Origin: CAHJXF01 sp038240015
Lineage (GTDB): Bacteria; Pseudomonadota; Gammaproteobacteria; Burkholderiales; Burkholderiaceae_D
Reading direction: 5' to 3'
Assembly: GCA_038240015.1 (NCBI GenBank)
Contig: JBBSEF010000001.1
Coordinates: forward strand, 74,242-138,241
Length of the DNA stretch: 64,000 nucleotides
Shown: positions 16,787 to 24,302 of the stretch, one piece after another
Position numbering within the stretch: position 1 is the first letter of the stretch
How the letters are laid out: the number at the start of each line of letters is the position of its first letter
Notes under the pieces: generated by a model
Databases searched by the model: none
The model's input: only the letters and a program-made list of their open reading frames with translations
Told to the model about the DNA's origin: nothing
Made by a program: the position numbers and the translations under genes

Positions 16787-17026
16787 ATGAATCTATTTAT
16801 TATTTTCGAATTGCTTCTGGTGGTCTTGATCGCTGTCGTCTCCTTGCCGCGCAATAGAGCGAAGCCGAATTTCGCCCGAATCCAGATGGGACTTTGCTTC
16901 GTCTTGCTTGCGGCCTGCGTCGTCCAGTGGCTGCGCGAGGGTGTCAGCGCCTGGGTGCTTGCCATCGCGGCGCTTTCGCTGGTTTGTTTTGCGTTTGGAT
17001 TCTTGCGCAGCAAGCGTATTGCGTGA
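16787..17026 (+). CDS. Small two- or three-segment membrane protein, candidate immunity partner
   Basis: Seventy-nine residues with hydrophobic segments at about 2-20 (NLFIIFELLLVVLIAVVSL), 35-50 and 55-72, short basic loops and a basic C-terminus (FLRSKRIA). GGGAGA lies four to nine bases before the ATG, and a Met-Arg-stop triplet overlaps the start (ATGCGATGA). The opening codons are AT-richer than the neighbours. Position directly after a leader-type peptide and size and topology match class II bacteriocin immunity proteins in general, but no family is recognised. Confidence 0.6.
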   Translation: MNLFIIFELLLVVLIAVVSLPRNRAKPNFARIQMGLCFVLLAACVVQWLREGVSAWVLAIAALSLVCFAFGFLRSKRIA

Positions 17027-17066
17027 AACTCGTCGTCCCACACGAATCTCGGACCTCAATGGTGAG

Positions 17067-17645
17067 CTACCCGGGCGACTGAAAACCCGGCTTCCCGATC
17101 TGTTCGGGCTTCTGCGGCACGCGTCGAAACAGCGACGTGTCGTAGCCCTGCTCGTCGAACTTCTCGAGCAGCTCGCGATATTTCGCGTCGCTCATCTCGG
17201 GCTTGCGCGCGAAAATCCAGCCGAGACTCTTGCCCGGATAACCGAGCAGCGTGTACTCGTAGTTGTCGTCCACATACAGCGTGAGCTGGCTGACATAGAT
17301 CGGCCAGATTAACCGCACGCTCCAGTGCGCGTTGTTCGTGCCCGGCACCACCGTATCGACGAACTCGCGGCGCGTCTCGGGCTGATCGAAGCCGCCCTTC
17401 TTACCGACATACGCATCGGCGATCTTGCCGTCGTCGCGCAATCTCCACTCGGCCCGACTGGCGACATAGTTCTTCTCGCCGAAGTAGGGAATGTTGGCGA
17501 TCAGATACCAACGGCCCATATAGCGCGGCAGGTCGACCTGCGCGAGCTTCAGTTCCTGCGCGGCGCGCGGGTTCGGATTGGACGGCGTGCTTGCGCAGCC
17601 GGCGATGGCAACGAGCGCAGCGATGATGGCGATCAGTTTGGTCAT
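17067..17645 (-). CDS. Lipocalin family lipoprotein (Blc-like)
   Basis: Outer-membrane lipocalin thought to bind lysophospholipids or fatty acids. The 192-residue product has a lipoprotein signal ending VAIAGC (lipobox cysteine at about residue 16). It then has the lipocalin signature LPRYMGRWYLIANIP and later WIFARKPEMSDAKY, both typical of bacterial Blc. The ATG at 17645 begins the signal peptide (MTKLIAIIAALV). The in-frame ATG at 17681 adds a hydrophilic stretch and is less likely. It is divergent from the YHS-domain gene. Confidence 0.93.
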   Translation of the reverse strand: MTKLIAIIAALVAIAGCASTPSNPNPRAAQELKLAQVDLPRYMGRWYLIANIPYFGEKNYVASRAEWRLRDDGKIADAYVGKKGGFDQPETRREFVDTVVPGTNNAHWSVRLIWPIYVSQLTLYVDDNYEYTLLGYPGKSLGWIFARKPEMSDAKYRELLEKFDEQGYDTSLFRRVPQKPEQIGKPGFQSPG

Positions 17646-17812
17646 GGCGATGATTTGGGTTGATGTATCACGATGCGTCAAGCAACGCGTCGCTTCGCGA
17701 TACGCTGGATCGACGACTTGCGGTCAGTTGTAAGAGCACACGCCGTGCTCCGACTTATCCTGGTTGCGTGCGACCAGCGCGCAAGACTTTTGTTCAGTCC
17801 CGGGAGAACACG

Positions 17813-18283
17813 ATGGACAGGAATCGAATGGTTCGCAGCATTGCTTTGCTGATCGGTGTGATAACGCTGGTTGCCGTCGGCCCGATCTACGCCGGCGAAT
17901 TCAACGAGGAGGGTGGCGGCGTCGCGATCAAGGGCTATGACCCGGTCGCCTACGTCAACCAGCAGCGGCCGGTCAAGGGCGACGAATCCTGGCAATCGAC
18001 CTACAAGGGTTCGAAGTTTCTGTTTGCCAACGCCGCCAATCGCGACGCGTTCGCGGCGCAGCCGGAGCGCTATGCGCCGCAGTTCGGCGGCTATTGCGCG
18101 TACGGCACCGCCAGCGGCTACAAGGTCGATACCAAACCGGAGGCCTTCGCGGTGGTCGATGGCAAGCTCTACTTGAACTACAACACGCGGGTACTTGAAA
18201 TCTGGAACGAGGACAGGAAGGCAAAGATCAGCGAGGCCGAAGCGAATTGGCCCAAGGTATCGAAGATGCCGGTCGGCCATTGA
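17813..18283 (+). CDS. YHS-domain exported protein
   Basis: A 156-residue protein with a cleavable signal peptide (RSIALLIGVITLVAVGPIYAG). A YHS-type domain follows: IKGYDPVAYVNQQRPVKG, the YKGSKFLFANAANRDAFAA segment and PERYAPQFGGYCAYG. YHS domains are small and often associated with metal or thiol chemistry. The role of this exported type is not known. The start has CGGGAGAA upstream. No operon partner is evident. Confidence 0.85.
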   Translation: MDRNRMVRSIALLIGVITLVAVGPIYAGEFNEEGGGVAIKGYDPVAYVNQQRPVKGDESWQSTYKGSKFLFANAANRDAFAAQPERYAPQFGGYCAYGTASGYKVDTKPEAFAVVDGKLYLNYNTRVLEIWNEDRKAKISEAEANWPKVSKMPVGH

Positions 18284-18319
18284 TTTTTTTCCGCTGCCGG
18301 TTCGCGGAGGGCGCCAAGC

Positions 18320-18874
18320 TCAACCGAGCACGCCGGCCGCTCCCATGATCGCGCCCGCGAAGATCAGCCACATCGGATTGATCTTCGTGCGCATCACGAT
18401 GACGAGCGTCGAGAGAACCACGATCAATTCGCGCCAGCCCGCATGCGTCGAGTCGAGCAGCACCCACACGGCCGCAAGCAGTAGTCCGACCGACAAAGGC
18501 GACAATCCGTTGCGTACCGCCGTTCCAAATCGACCGACGCCACCCTTCGATGCGGCGCGCGACACGCGGCCGATCAGGAAGGTCAAGAGGGCCGGTGGAA
18601 TGGTCACGGCCAGAGTCGCCCCGAGTGCACCCAGCCACCCGGCGATCTGCCATCCGACCAGCGTGACGAAAAGCATGTTGGGACCCGGGGCAGCCTGTGC
18701 GATGGCGTAAGCCGCCGCGAACTGCTCGTCGCGTATCCAGTGATGGACATCGACGACGTAGCGCTGGATGTCGGGCGCGAGCATGACGACGCCCCCGCCC
18801 ACGGCTGCGAACGACAACAGCGCGAGGTGGGTCGTCAGCAGCCATGCCGGGTTGTCGGTGATCGATTCGTCCAT
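18320..18874 (-). CDS. Chromate transporter, short-chain ChrA (second half)
   Basis: CHR-family membrane protein of 184 residues. The family signature FAAVGGGVVMLAPDIQRYVV lies near residue 22 and the AQAAPGPNMLFVTLVGW motif near residue 58, with about five or six membrane segments. Bidomain ChrA proteins of about 400 residues are here split into two adjacent genes. The short-chain pair works together to export chromate in characterised bacteria. It starts 7 bp after the first half on the same strand. Substrate could be another oxyanion. Confidence 0.88.
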   Translation of the reverse strand: MDESITDNPAWLLTTHLALLSFAAVGGGVVMLAPDIQRYVVDVHHWIRDEQFAAAYAIAQAAPGPNMLFVTLVGWQIAGWLGALGATLAVTIPPALLTFLIGRVSRAASKGGVGRFGTAVRNGLSPLSVGLLLAAVWVLLDSTHAGWRELIVVLSTLVIVMRTKINPMWLIFAGAIMGAAGVLG

Positions 18875-18881
18875 GCCCGGC

Positions 18882-19496
18882 TCAGCGATCGGCGGACCAG
18901 GCGAGCGCGATGGCGAACGGCGCGAGCGATGCGACCACCGCCGCAAGCGGCCAGCGCATCAGCCCCACGCCCGCGAAGGCCAGCGCGCAAAGGATCACGT
19001 GTGCGAGTCGTCGTGTCGCCCTGTAGGGCGGCGAGGTGGAGACATCGGTCGTCTCGGGTCTGAAAAGATTGATCGCCATCTTCACGGCGGTTGTGAGGAT
19101 GAGTCCGATCGCGACCGCCGACATGCCTACGAGCGCGCGCTTGACGCTCGGCGTGTCGCCGTAACGCTGCCACGCGATCCCCAGCGCAATCACGATGCAC
19201 GACGGTCCGGCGACCATGCCTGCGAGCGCGGCCGAGGCGCCCGCGAAGCCCGCGTAGCGCTGCCCGATCATCACCGACAGATTGCAGATCGTGGGTCCGG
19301 GCAGGACTTGCGCCATTGCCAGCAGACCTGTGAACTCCCTGGCGCTCAACCACCGCCGTTGCTCGACCAGCGCGCGATAGGCGAAAGGCAGCACGCCGCC
19401 GAAGCCCGACAAGGCCAGGCTGGAAAATGCAAGGAAGATCTGCGATGGAGCGATCGTCCGCAGTTCGGCAAGGGGAGATGCGTCGCTCGGTTCCAT
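18882..19496 (-). CDS. Chromate transporter, short-chain ChrA (first half)
   Basis: A 204-residue CHR-family protein with LALSGFGGVLPFAYRALVE near residue 27 and the LAMAQVLPGPTICNLSVMIG motif near residue 59, followed by hydrophobic segments. It is the upstream member of the two-gene split transporter with the 184-residue partner. No chrB-like regulator is adjacent. Confidence 0.88.
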   Translation of the reverse strand: MEPSDASPLAELRTIAPSQIFLAFSSLALSGFGGVLPFAYRALVEQRRWLSAREFTGLLAMAQVLPGPTICNLSVMIGQRYAGFAGASAALAGMVAGPSCIVIALGIAWQRYGDTPSVKRALVGMSAVAIGLILTTAVKMAINLFRPETTDVSTSPPYRATRRLAHVILCALAFAGVGLMRWPLAAVVASLAPFAIALAWSADR

Positions 19497-19652
19497 GAAG
19501 CGTGGGCTTGTCGGTCGGTTCGCGTGGCTTTGAGGCGAATGCGATTACAGCACAAGCCCTCTTCGCCACGTTCGCAATGACAGGCAAAGCAGTCGCCATT
19601 TGCCTTTACACTTTCGCCGCCACCAGAACCCCACCCCACACGGAGATTTGCG

Positions 19653-20507
19653 ATGGACCTACTCGAACAAGAACTCGCGAGCCAGTTGCCCAAGACATCG
19701 TTCACGCGCCGAGGCTTCGTCGTGACCGCATTGGGCTCGGGCTTCGCGGCCGCAGTGCGGCCCGTGAGCGCGCAGACCATCACCACCGACGCCGACGGAC
19801 TCGACGCCGGCGAAGTGAAGGTGCCGGTCGCCGACGGCCAGATGCCGGCGTATCGCGCGCAGCCTGCCGGCAAGAAGAATCTGCCGACCATCATCGTGAT
19901 TCAGGAAGTCTTCGGCGTGCACGAACACATCAAGGACCTGTGCCGGCGCCTGGCGAAGCAGGGATATCTCGCGGTCGCCCCCGAGCTCTATGCGCGGCAG
20001 GGCGATCCGTCCAAGTACCCGGCGATCTCGGACCTGATCAAGAACGTCGTATCGAAAGTCCCCGACACGCAGGTCGCCACCGATCTCGATGCAACGGTTG
20101 CCTGGGCTACGACCAACCATGGCGATGCGAGCAAAATCGGCGTCACCGGGTTCTGCTGGGGTGGCCGCCAGACCTGGCTGTTCGCCGAACACAGTTCCAG
20201 GCTCAAGGCCGCCGTCGCGTGGTATGGACCGCTGGCCGGCAAGGCGACCGATCAGGTCGGACAGATGAAAGCGCCGGTGCTGGGTCTGTATGGCGGCCTG
20301 GATCAGGGCATCACCGCCGAACACGTCAAGCAGATGCAAGAGGCGCTGAAGTCCGCGCCATCTATCGCGGCCGATACTAAACTCATCGTCTATCCGGATG
20401 CGGGGCATAGCTTCAACGCGGACTATCGGCCGGGCTATTCGAAGGCAGACGCCGAAGACGGATGGGCCAAGATGCTTGCGTTCTTCAAGGCGCACGGCGT
20501 CGTTTGA
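19653..20507 (+). CDS. Dienelactone hydrolase family protein with Tat-like signal
   Basis: Alpha/beta hydrolase of 284 residues. An N-terminal twin-arginine-like signal (FTRRGFVVTALGSGFAAAV) suggests export as a folded protein. IIVIQEVFGVHEHIKDLCRR, the nucleophile elbow VTGFCWGGR with cysteine as nucleophile, YGGLDQGI with the aspartate, and PDAGHSFNADYRP with the histidine make up the DLH catalytic set. Exported homologues are annotated as carboxymethylenebutenolidases, but substrates are mostly untested. It is followed after 9 bp by a ZIP transporter. Confidence 0.9.
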   Translation: MDLLEQELASQLPKTSFTRRGFVVTALGSGFAAAVRPVSAQTITTDADGLDAGEVKVPVADGQMPAYRAQPAGKKNLPTIIVIQEVFGVHEHIKDLCRRLAKQGYLAVAPELYARQGDPSKYPAISDLIKNVVSKVPDTQVATDLDATVAWATTNHGDASKIGVTGFCWGGRQTWLFAEHSSRLKAAVAWYGPLAGKATDQVGQMKAPVLGLYGGLDQGITAEHVKQMQEALKSAPSIAADTKLIVYPDAGHSFNADYRPGYSKADAEDGWAKMLAFFKAHGVV

Positions 20508-20516
20508 TTGGCCTTG

Positions 20517-21302
20517 ATGCCCGTCGTCGAAACCATCGTCGCGACTGCTCTGGTCGCTTTCATCAGCATCGCGCTTGCGGCCTTCCTGTCGTTTCGCGTG
20601 CTCGGCGCATTCGTCAATCGGATGGTGAGTTTCTCGATCGGCATCCTTCTTGCGACCGCGTTCCTGCATCTGATCCCCGAAGCCTTCGCGTCCCGTGCAT
20701 CGTTGCGCGAGTTGTGCGCGGTGATGCTGGCCGGGCTCTTCGGCTTTTTTTTCCTCGAGAAGATCGCGGTCTATCGGCACAGCCACCACTTCGAAGGCGA
20801 TGGTCATCAGCATGACCATGGGCACGACGCGCAAGAGGCCGGGCGCGGCGGCGTGTTCGTTCTGGTCGGCAGCGCCGTCCACAATTTTTCTGACGGCATC
20901 GTGATCGCCGGCGCATTTCTCGCCGGACCGTGGATCGGGCTCGCGGCCACGATCTCGATCCTCGCGCACGAAGTGCCGCACAAGATCGGCGACTTCATCG
21001 TGCTGTTGCACGCGGGCGTGAAGAAGCCGCGCGCGGTTGCCTACGCGGCGGCGTCGAGTTCGGCGATCGTCTTCGGCGGCTGGATCGGCCTCGCGTTCCT
21101 CGAAAAAATGGAAGCGTTGATCCCGTATGTGCTGGTGGTCGCCGCGGCCAACTTCATCTACATCTCGCTATCGGATCTCGTGCCGCAGATGCATCGCATT
21201 CCGCACGGACCGCGCGGTCGCGACGCGATCATGCAGGCGCTGTTGATCGCAGCGGGCGTCGGGGTGGTGATTGTGTTGAACGGTTGGGTGCGCGAGCATT
21301 GA
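20517..21302 (+). CDS. ZIP family divalent metal transporter
   Basis: A 261-residue metal importer with about eight membrane segments. A histidine-rich loop (HSHHFEGDGHQHDHGHD) lies near residue 85, and the metal-site helices are HNFSDGIVIAG near residue 119 and ISILAHEVPHKIGDF near residue 148, the canonical HN...D and HEXPHxxGD motifs. Zinc or iron are the likely substrates. The ATG at 20517 is preferred over a TTG at 20508 that touches the previous stop. Close spacing to the hydrolase suggests co-transcription. Confidence 0.92.
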   Translation: MPVVETIVATALVAFISIALAAFLSFRVLGAFVNRMVSFSIGILLATAFLHLIPEAFASRASLRELCAVMLAGLFGFFFLEKIAVYRHSHHFEGDGHQHDHGHDAQEAGRGGVFVLVGSAVHNFSDGIVIAGAFLAGPWIGLAATISILAHEVPHKIGDFIVLLHAGVKKPRAVAYAAASSSAIVFGGWIGLAFLEKMEALIPYVLVVAAANFIYISLSDLVPQMHRIPHGPRGRDAIMQALLIAAGVGVVIVLNGWVREH

Positions 21303-21407
21303 TCCCGCGTGTTGACGAGCGCTGGCGGCTGGATGACACTCACGCCTCGATCGCGAAACCAGGGCCAGCGCAGCACTGCCGTGCGACGACCACCACGGGA
21401 GGATGTC

Positions 21408-22463
21408 ATGGCAATCGATGAAGAGAAACTCAACGCGTTCATGGGCGCATTCGTGCATGACCTGGGCGCGGTCATGCACGCGGCAACTGTCGTGGTGGGC
21501 GACCAGCTCGGCCTCTATAAAGCGCTCTCCGAAAAGCCGATGACGGCTGAGCAGCTTGCTGCGCGAACATCGACCGACGCGCGCTACGTGCGCGAATGGT
21601 TGTCTTCGCAAGCCGCAAGCGGCTATGTCCACTACGACCCTGCAAGCGAGGCCTTCCATCTCGACGAAGAGCAGGCGATGGCGCTCGCTGTCGAAGGCAG
21701 CCCGGCCTTCATCCCGGGAGCGTTCCAGATCGCTGTGGCGCAATTCAAGGCGATCCCCAAGATCGTCGACGCGTTCAAGTCGGGCAAGGGCCTCGGTTGG
21801 CACGAGCACGACGCGGCACTCTTTCACGGCACTGAACGATTCTTTCGGCCGGGGTATGCGGCCAATCTCGTGAGCGCGTGGATTCCTGCGCTCGAAGGTA
21901 TGGAAGCCAAGCTGAAGAGCGGCGCGTCGGTTGCCGATGTGGGATGCGGCCACGGGGCGTCGACGCTGATCATGGCCGAAGCGTTTCCGAAGTCCAACTT
22001 CGTGGGGTTCGACTATCACGAGCCGTCGGTGGCATATGCGACGAAAGCGGCACAAACCGCCGGTGTCTCGGACCGCGTGCGCTTCGAGGTCGCGAGCGCG
22101 AAAGATTTTCCGGGCAAGGACTATGACCTCGTCGCGGTCTTCGATTGCCTGCACGACATGGGCGACCCGGTCGGCGCCGCTGCGCATGTGCGTTCTACTT
22201 TGGGCAAGGACGGCGCGTGGATGATCGTCGAGCCATTCGCCAACGACAAGCTCGAAGACAATCTCAATCCAGTCGGCCGCGTGTTCTATTCGGCGTCAAC
22301 CTTCATCTGCACGCCGGCATCGCGCTCGCAGGAAGTGGGCCTGTGTCTGGGCGCTCAATCCGGAGAAGCGCGCATGCGCGATGTCGTCACGCAGGGCGGC
22401 TTCAGTCGTTTTCGGCGGGCGGCCGAAACGCCGTTCAATCTGATTTACGAAGCGCGCGTTTAG
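21408..22463 (+). CDS. Class I SAM-dependent methyltransferase with N-terminal winged helix
   Basis: A 351-residue methyltransferase. The N-terminal dimerisation/winged-helix part contains MTAEQLAARTSTDARYVREW, typical of small-molecule O-methyltransferase-like proteins. The SAM-binding motif VADVGCGHGASTLIMAEAF is near residue 180, followed by VGFDYHEPSV and a post-motif I acidic strand (YDLVAVFDCLHDM). It resembles mycobacterial Rv2258c-type enzymes of unknown substrate. The ATG at 21408 has CGGGAGGA upstream. Its stop overlaps the convergent sulfurtransferase stop by 4 bp. Confidence 0.88.
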   Translation: MAIDEEKLNAFMGAFVHDLGAVMHAATVVVGDQLGLYKALSEKPMTAEQLAARTSTDARYVREWLSSQAASGYVHYDPASEAFHLDEEQAMALAVEGSPAFIPGAFQIAVAQFKAIPKIVDAFKSGKGLGWHEHDAALFHGTERFFRPGYAANLVSAWIPALEGMEAKLKSGASVADVGCGHGASTLIMAEAFPKSNFVGFDYHEPSVAYATKAAQTAGVSDRVRFEVASAKDFPGKDYDLVAVFDCLHDMGDPVGAAAHVRSTLGKDGAWMIVEPFANDKLEDNLNPVGRVFYSASTFICTPASRSQEVGLCLGAQSGEARMRDVVTQGGFSRFRRAAETPFNLIYEARV

Positions 22464-23317
22464 CGATCGTTGGGCGAATCGCCGCGCGCGATCGGGCGTT
22501 GCGGATCGGCGCACCATGCGCTCCACGAGCCCGCATAAAGCGACGCGCCGGGTAGCCCCGCGACTTCCATTGCGAGCAGGTTGTGGCACGCCGTCACGCC
22601 CGACCCGCAGGAATGGATCAGCGTGTCGGGATCGCGACCGGCGAGCAGTGCGTCGAATTCGCCGCGCAGTTCCGACGCGCTCTTGAATCGGCCGTCCGCC
22701 GACAGGTTGCGTGCCATCGGTCGATTGACCGCGTGCGGGATGTGGCCGGCGACCGGATCGAGCGGCTCGACTTCGCCGCGATAACGCTCGGGCGCGCGCG
22801 CATCGACGACGAGTTTCGCCTGCGTGGAGAGATTGGCTTCGACGTCTTGCGTGTCGACCTGCGAGACCAGCGCATCACCGTTGCGAAGATCGCCCGCGGT
22901 CGGGTGCGGCACGTCGTCGTTGATCGGCAGTCCTGCCGCTTGCCACGCCGGCAATCCCCCGTCGAGCACCGCGACCGCATCGTGGCCGATCCATCGCGCG
23001 AGCCACCACAAGCGCGATGCATACAAGCCGTTCGATGCGTCGCAGGCGATCAACGTGCTGCTCTGGTTCACGCCGGCGACAACGAGAAACGCGGCAAAGA
23101 ACTCGCGCGTGGGCACCGGATGACGTCCGTTGCCTCCCGTCTTCGCGCCCGAGAGGTCGCGATCGAGATGCGCGAAGCGCGCGCCCGGAATGTGCGATTT
23201 GCGATAAGCCGCTTCGCCGGCCTCGGGCGCCGAGAGATCGTGACGGCAATCGAACACGATCCAGTCGGGATCGTTGAGATGCGAGGCAAGTTCTTCCACG
23301 TTGACGAGAGGATGCAT
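22460..23317 (-). CDS. Sulfurtransferase (tandem rhodanese; SseA-like)
   Basis: Two rhodanese domains in 285 residues. The first is inactive-like (IVFDCRHDLSAPEAGEAAY; DASNGLYASRLWW). The second carries the catalytic loop HSCGSGVTACHNLLAM, with cysteine at about residue 242. The CGSGVTA loop is typical of 3-mercaptopyruvate sulfurtransferases, while thiosulfate-specific enzymes usually have CRKGVTA. It is last in a Rieske-EamA-sulfurtransferase operon (19-bp gap). Confidence 0.93.
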   Translation of the reverse strand: MHPLVNVEELASHLNDPDWIVFDCRHDLSAPEAGEAAYRKSHIPGARFAHLDRDLSGAKTGGNGRHPVPTREFFAAFLVVAGVNQSSTLIACDASNGLYASRLWWLARWIGHDAVAVLDGGLPAWQAAGLPINDDVPHPTAGDLRNGDALVSQVDTQDVEANLSTQAKLVVDARAPERYRGEVEPLDPVAGHIPHAVNRPMARNLSADGRFKSASELRGEFDALLAGRDPDTLIHSCGSGVTACHNLLAMEVAGLPGASLYAGSWSAWCADPQRPIARGDSPNDR

Positions 23318-23336
23318 GCTGTTCCCGGATAAATGG

Positions 23337-24254
23337 TCAGATCGATCTTACGACTTCGTCGGGTTCGGCCTCGGCGCGCTTCAAGGCGCGCGCCGTCATC
23401 AGCGTGGCGAGCACGCCCGACCCGATGATGACCGCCATGCCGATCGCACTGTCCAGACGAATCACGTCGCCGAAGATCGCGATGCCCCAGATGCTCGAGA
23501 ACACGATGCTGGTGAAGCCGAGGTTCGCGGTCAGCAAGGTGCCGCCCGATGCATAGGCGCGCGTCATCGCGAGTTGCGCGAGCGCCGCTGTGATCCCCAC
23601 GCAGGCCAGTAGGGCGAGGCCACGAAGATCGATCGCATGGAAGCCGAAGAGGAAGGCGCCTGCCAGCCCGGCGAGCGCATTCATCGCCGAGAAAAAGAAC
23701 ACGATGCGCGCGTTCGGCTCGCCCGCTTGCCCAAGCGCCTTGACCGACAGATAGGCGATCGCGGTCAGAGCGGCTCCGGTGGTTCCGAGGATCGCGAAGA
23801 TCCACTGATCGCTCGCGAGGGTCGGCTGCAGCAACAGCATCACGCCGATGAAACCACCCAGGAGCGCGATCATCATCAGCACGTCGATGCGATTGCGCGC
23901 GCGATGGGCGGTCCAGGCGATCCATGCGCCGATGAACAGCGGCGATGAGGAACTGATCGTCATCGCGGTTGCGATCGGAAGTCCGGCGATTGACGAGAAC
24001 CACAGGATCACCGACAGCGTTCCCGAGATGCCGCGCGTCAGATGCATGACGATGCGTCGCGTCGCGAGCGCATCGCGGACCGAGCTGCGGGTGCGCCGGG
24101 TCTGCAGCGCGATCATGCCGCCCATCACGATCACCCCGATCAGGCCGCGATAGAGCACGATCTCCCAAGTGTTGTACTGCGACGACGCGAGCTTTACCGC
24201 GACGCCCATCAGCGAGAACAACAGCGCCGCAACGATCATCCAGAGCGATTGCAT
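23337..24254 (-). CDS. EamA/DMT family transporter
   Basis: Drug/metabolite transporter superfamily protein of 305 residues with ten predicted hydrophobic segments in two EamA repeats. The first opens LWMIVAALLFSLMGVAVKLA, and the YRGLIGVIVMGG segment is characteristic. Substrate unknown. It lies 15 bp after the Rieske oxygenase gene and 19 bp before the sulfurtransferase, so it may move a substrate or product of one of them. Confidence 0.9.
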   Translation of the reverse strand: MQSLWMIVAALLFSLMGVAVKLASSQYNTWEIVLYRGLIGVIVMGGMIALQTRRTRSSVRDALATRRIVMHLTRGISGTLSVILWFSSIAGLPIATAMTISSSSPLFIGAWIAWTAHRARNRIDVLMMIALLGGFIGVMLLLQPTLASDQWIFAILGTTGAALTAIAYLSVKALGQAGEPNARIVFFFSAMNALAGLAGAFLFGFHAIDLRGLALLACVGITAALAQLAMTRAYASGGTLLTANLGFTSIVFSSIWGIAIFGDVIRLDSAIGMAVIIGSGVLATLMTARALKRAEAEPDEVVRSI

Positions 24255-24258
24255 CTAC

Positions 24259-24302
24259 CTCCCTCTCCTTCAAGGGGAGGGTTGGGTTGGGGATGAGTTC
24301 TC
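24259..24302. repeat. REP-like element at the Rieske/EamA junction
   Basis: CCCTCTCCTT (24261-24270) and AAGGGGAGGG (24272-24281) pair with one wobble, next to GTTGGGTTGGGGATGAG. Such CCCTCTCC...GGAGAGGG-GTTGGGGTGGGG sequences are common intergenic repeats of beta/gammaproteobacteria. It supplies the last codons and stop of the Rieske gene and fills the gap before EamA. Confidence 0.65.

Noticed and set aside
19659..21011. A 450-codon minus-strand open frame opposite the dienelactone hydrolase and ZIP genes
   Set aside because: It lies antisense to two well-supported genes, has shadow composition and no recognisable motif. High GC makes such frames common here.
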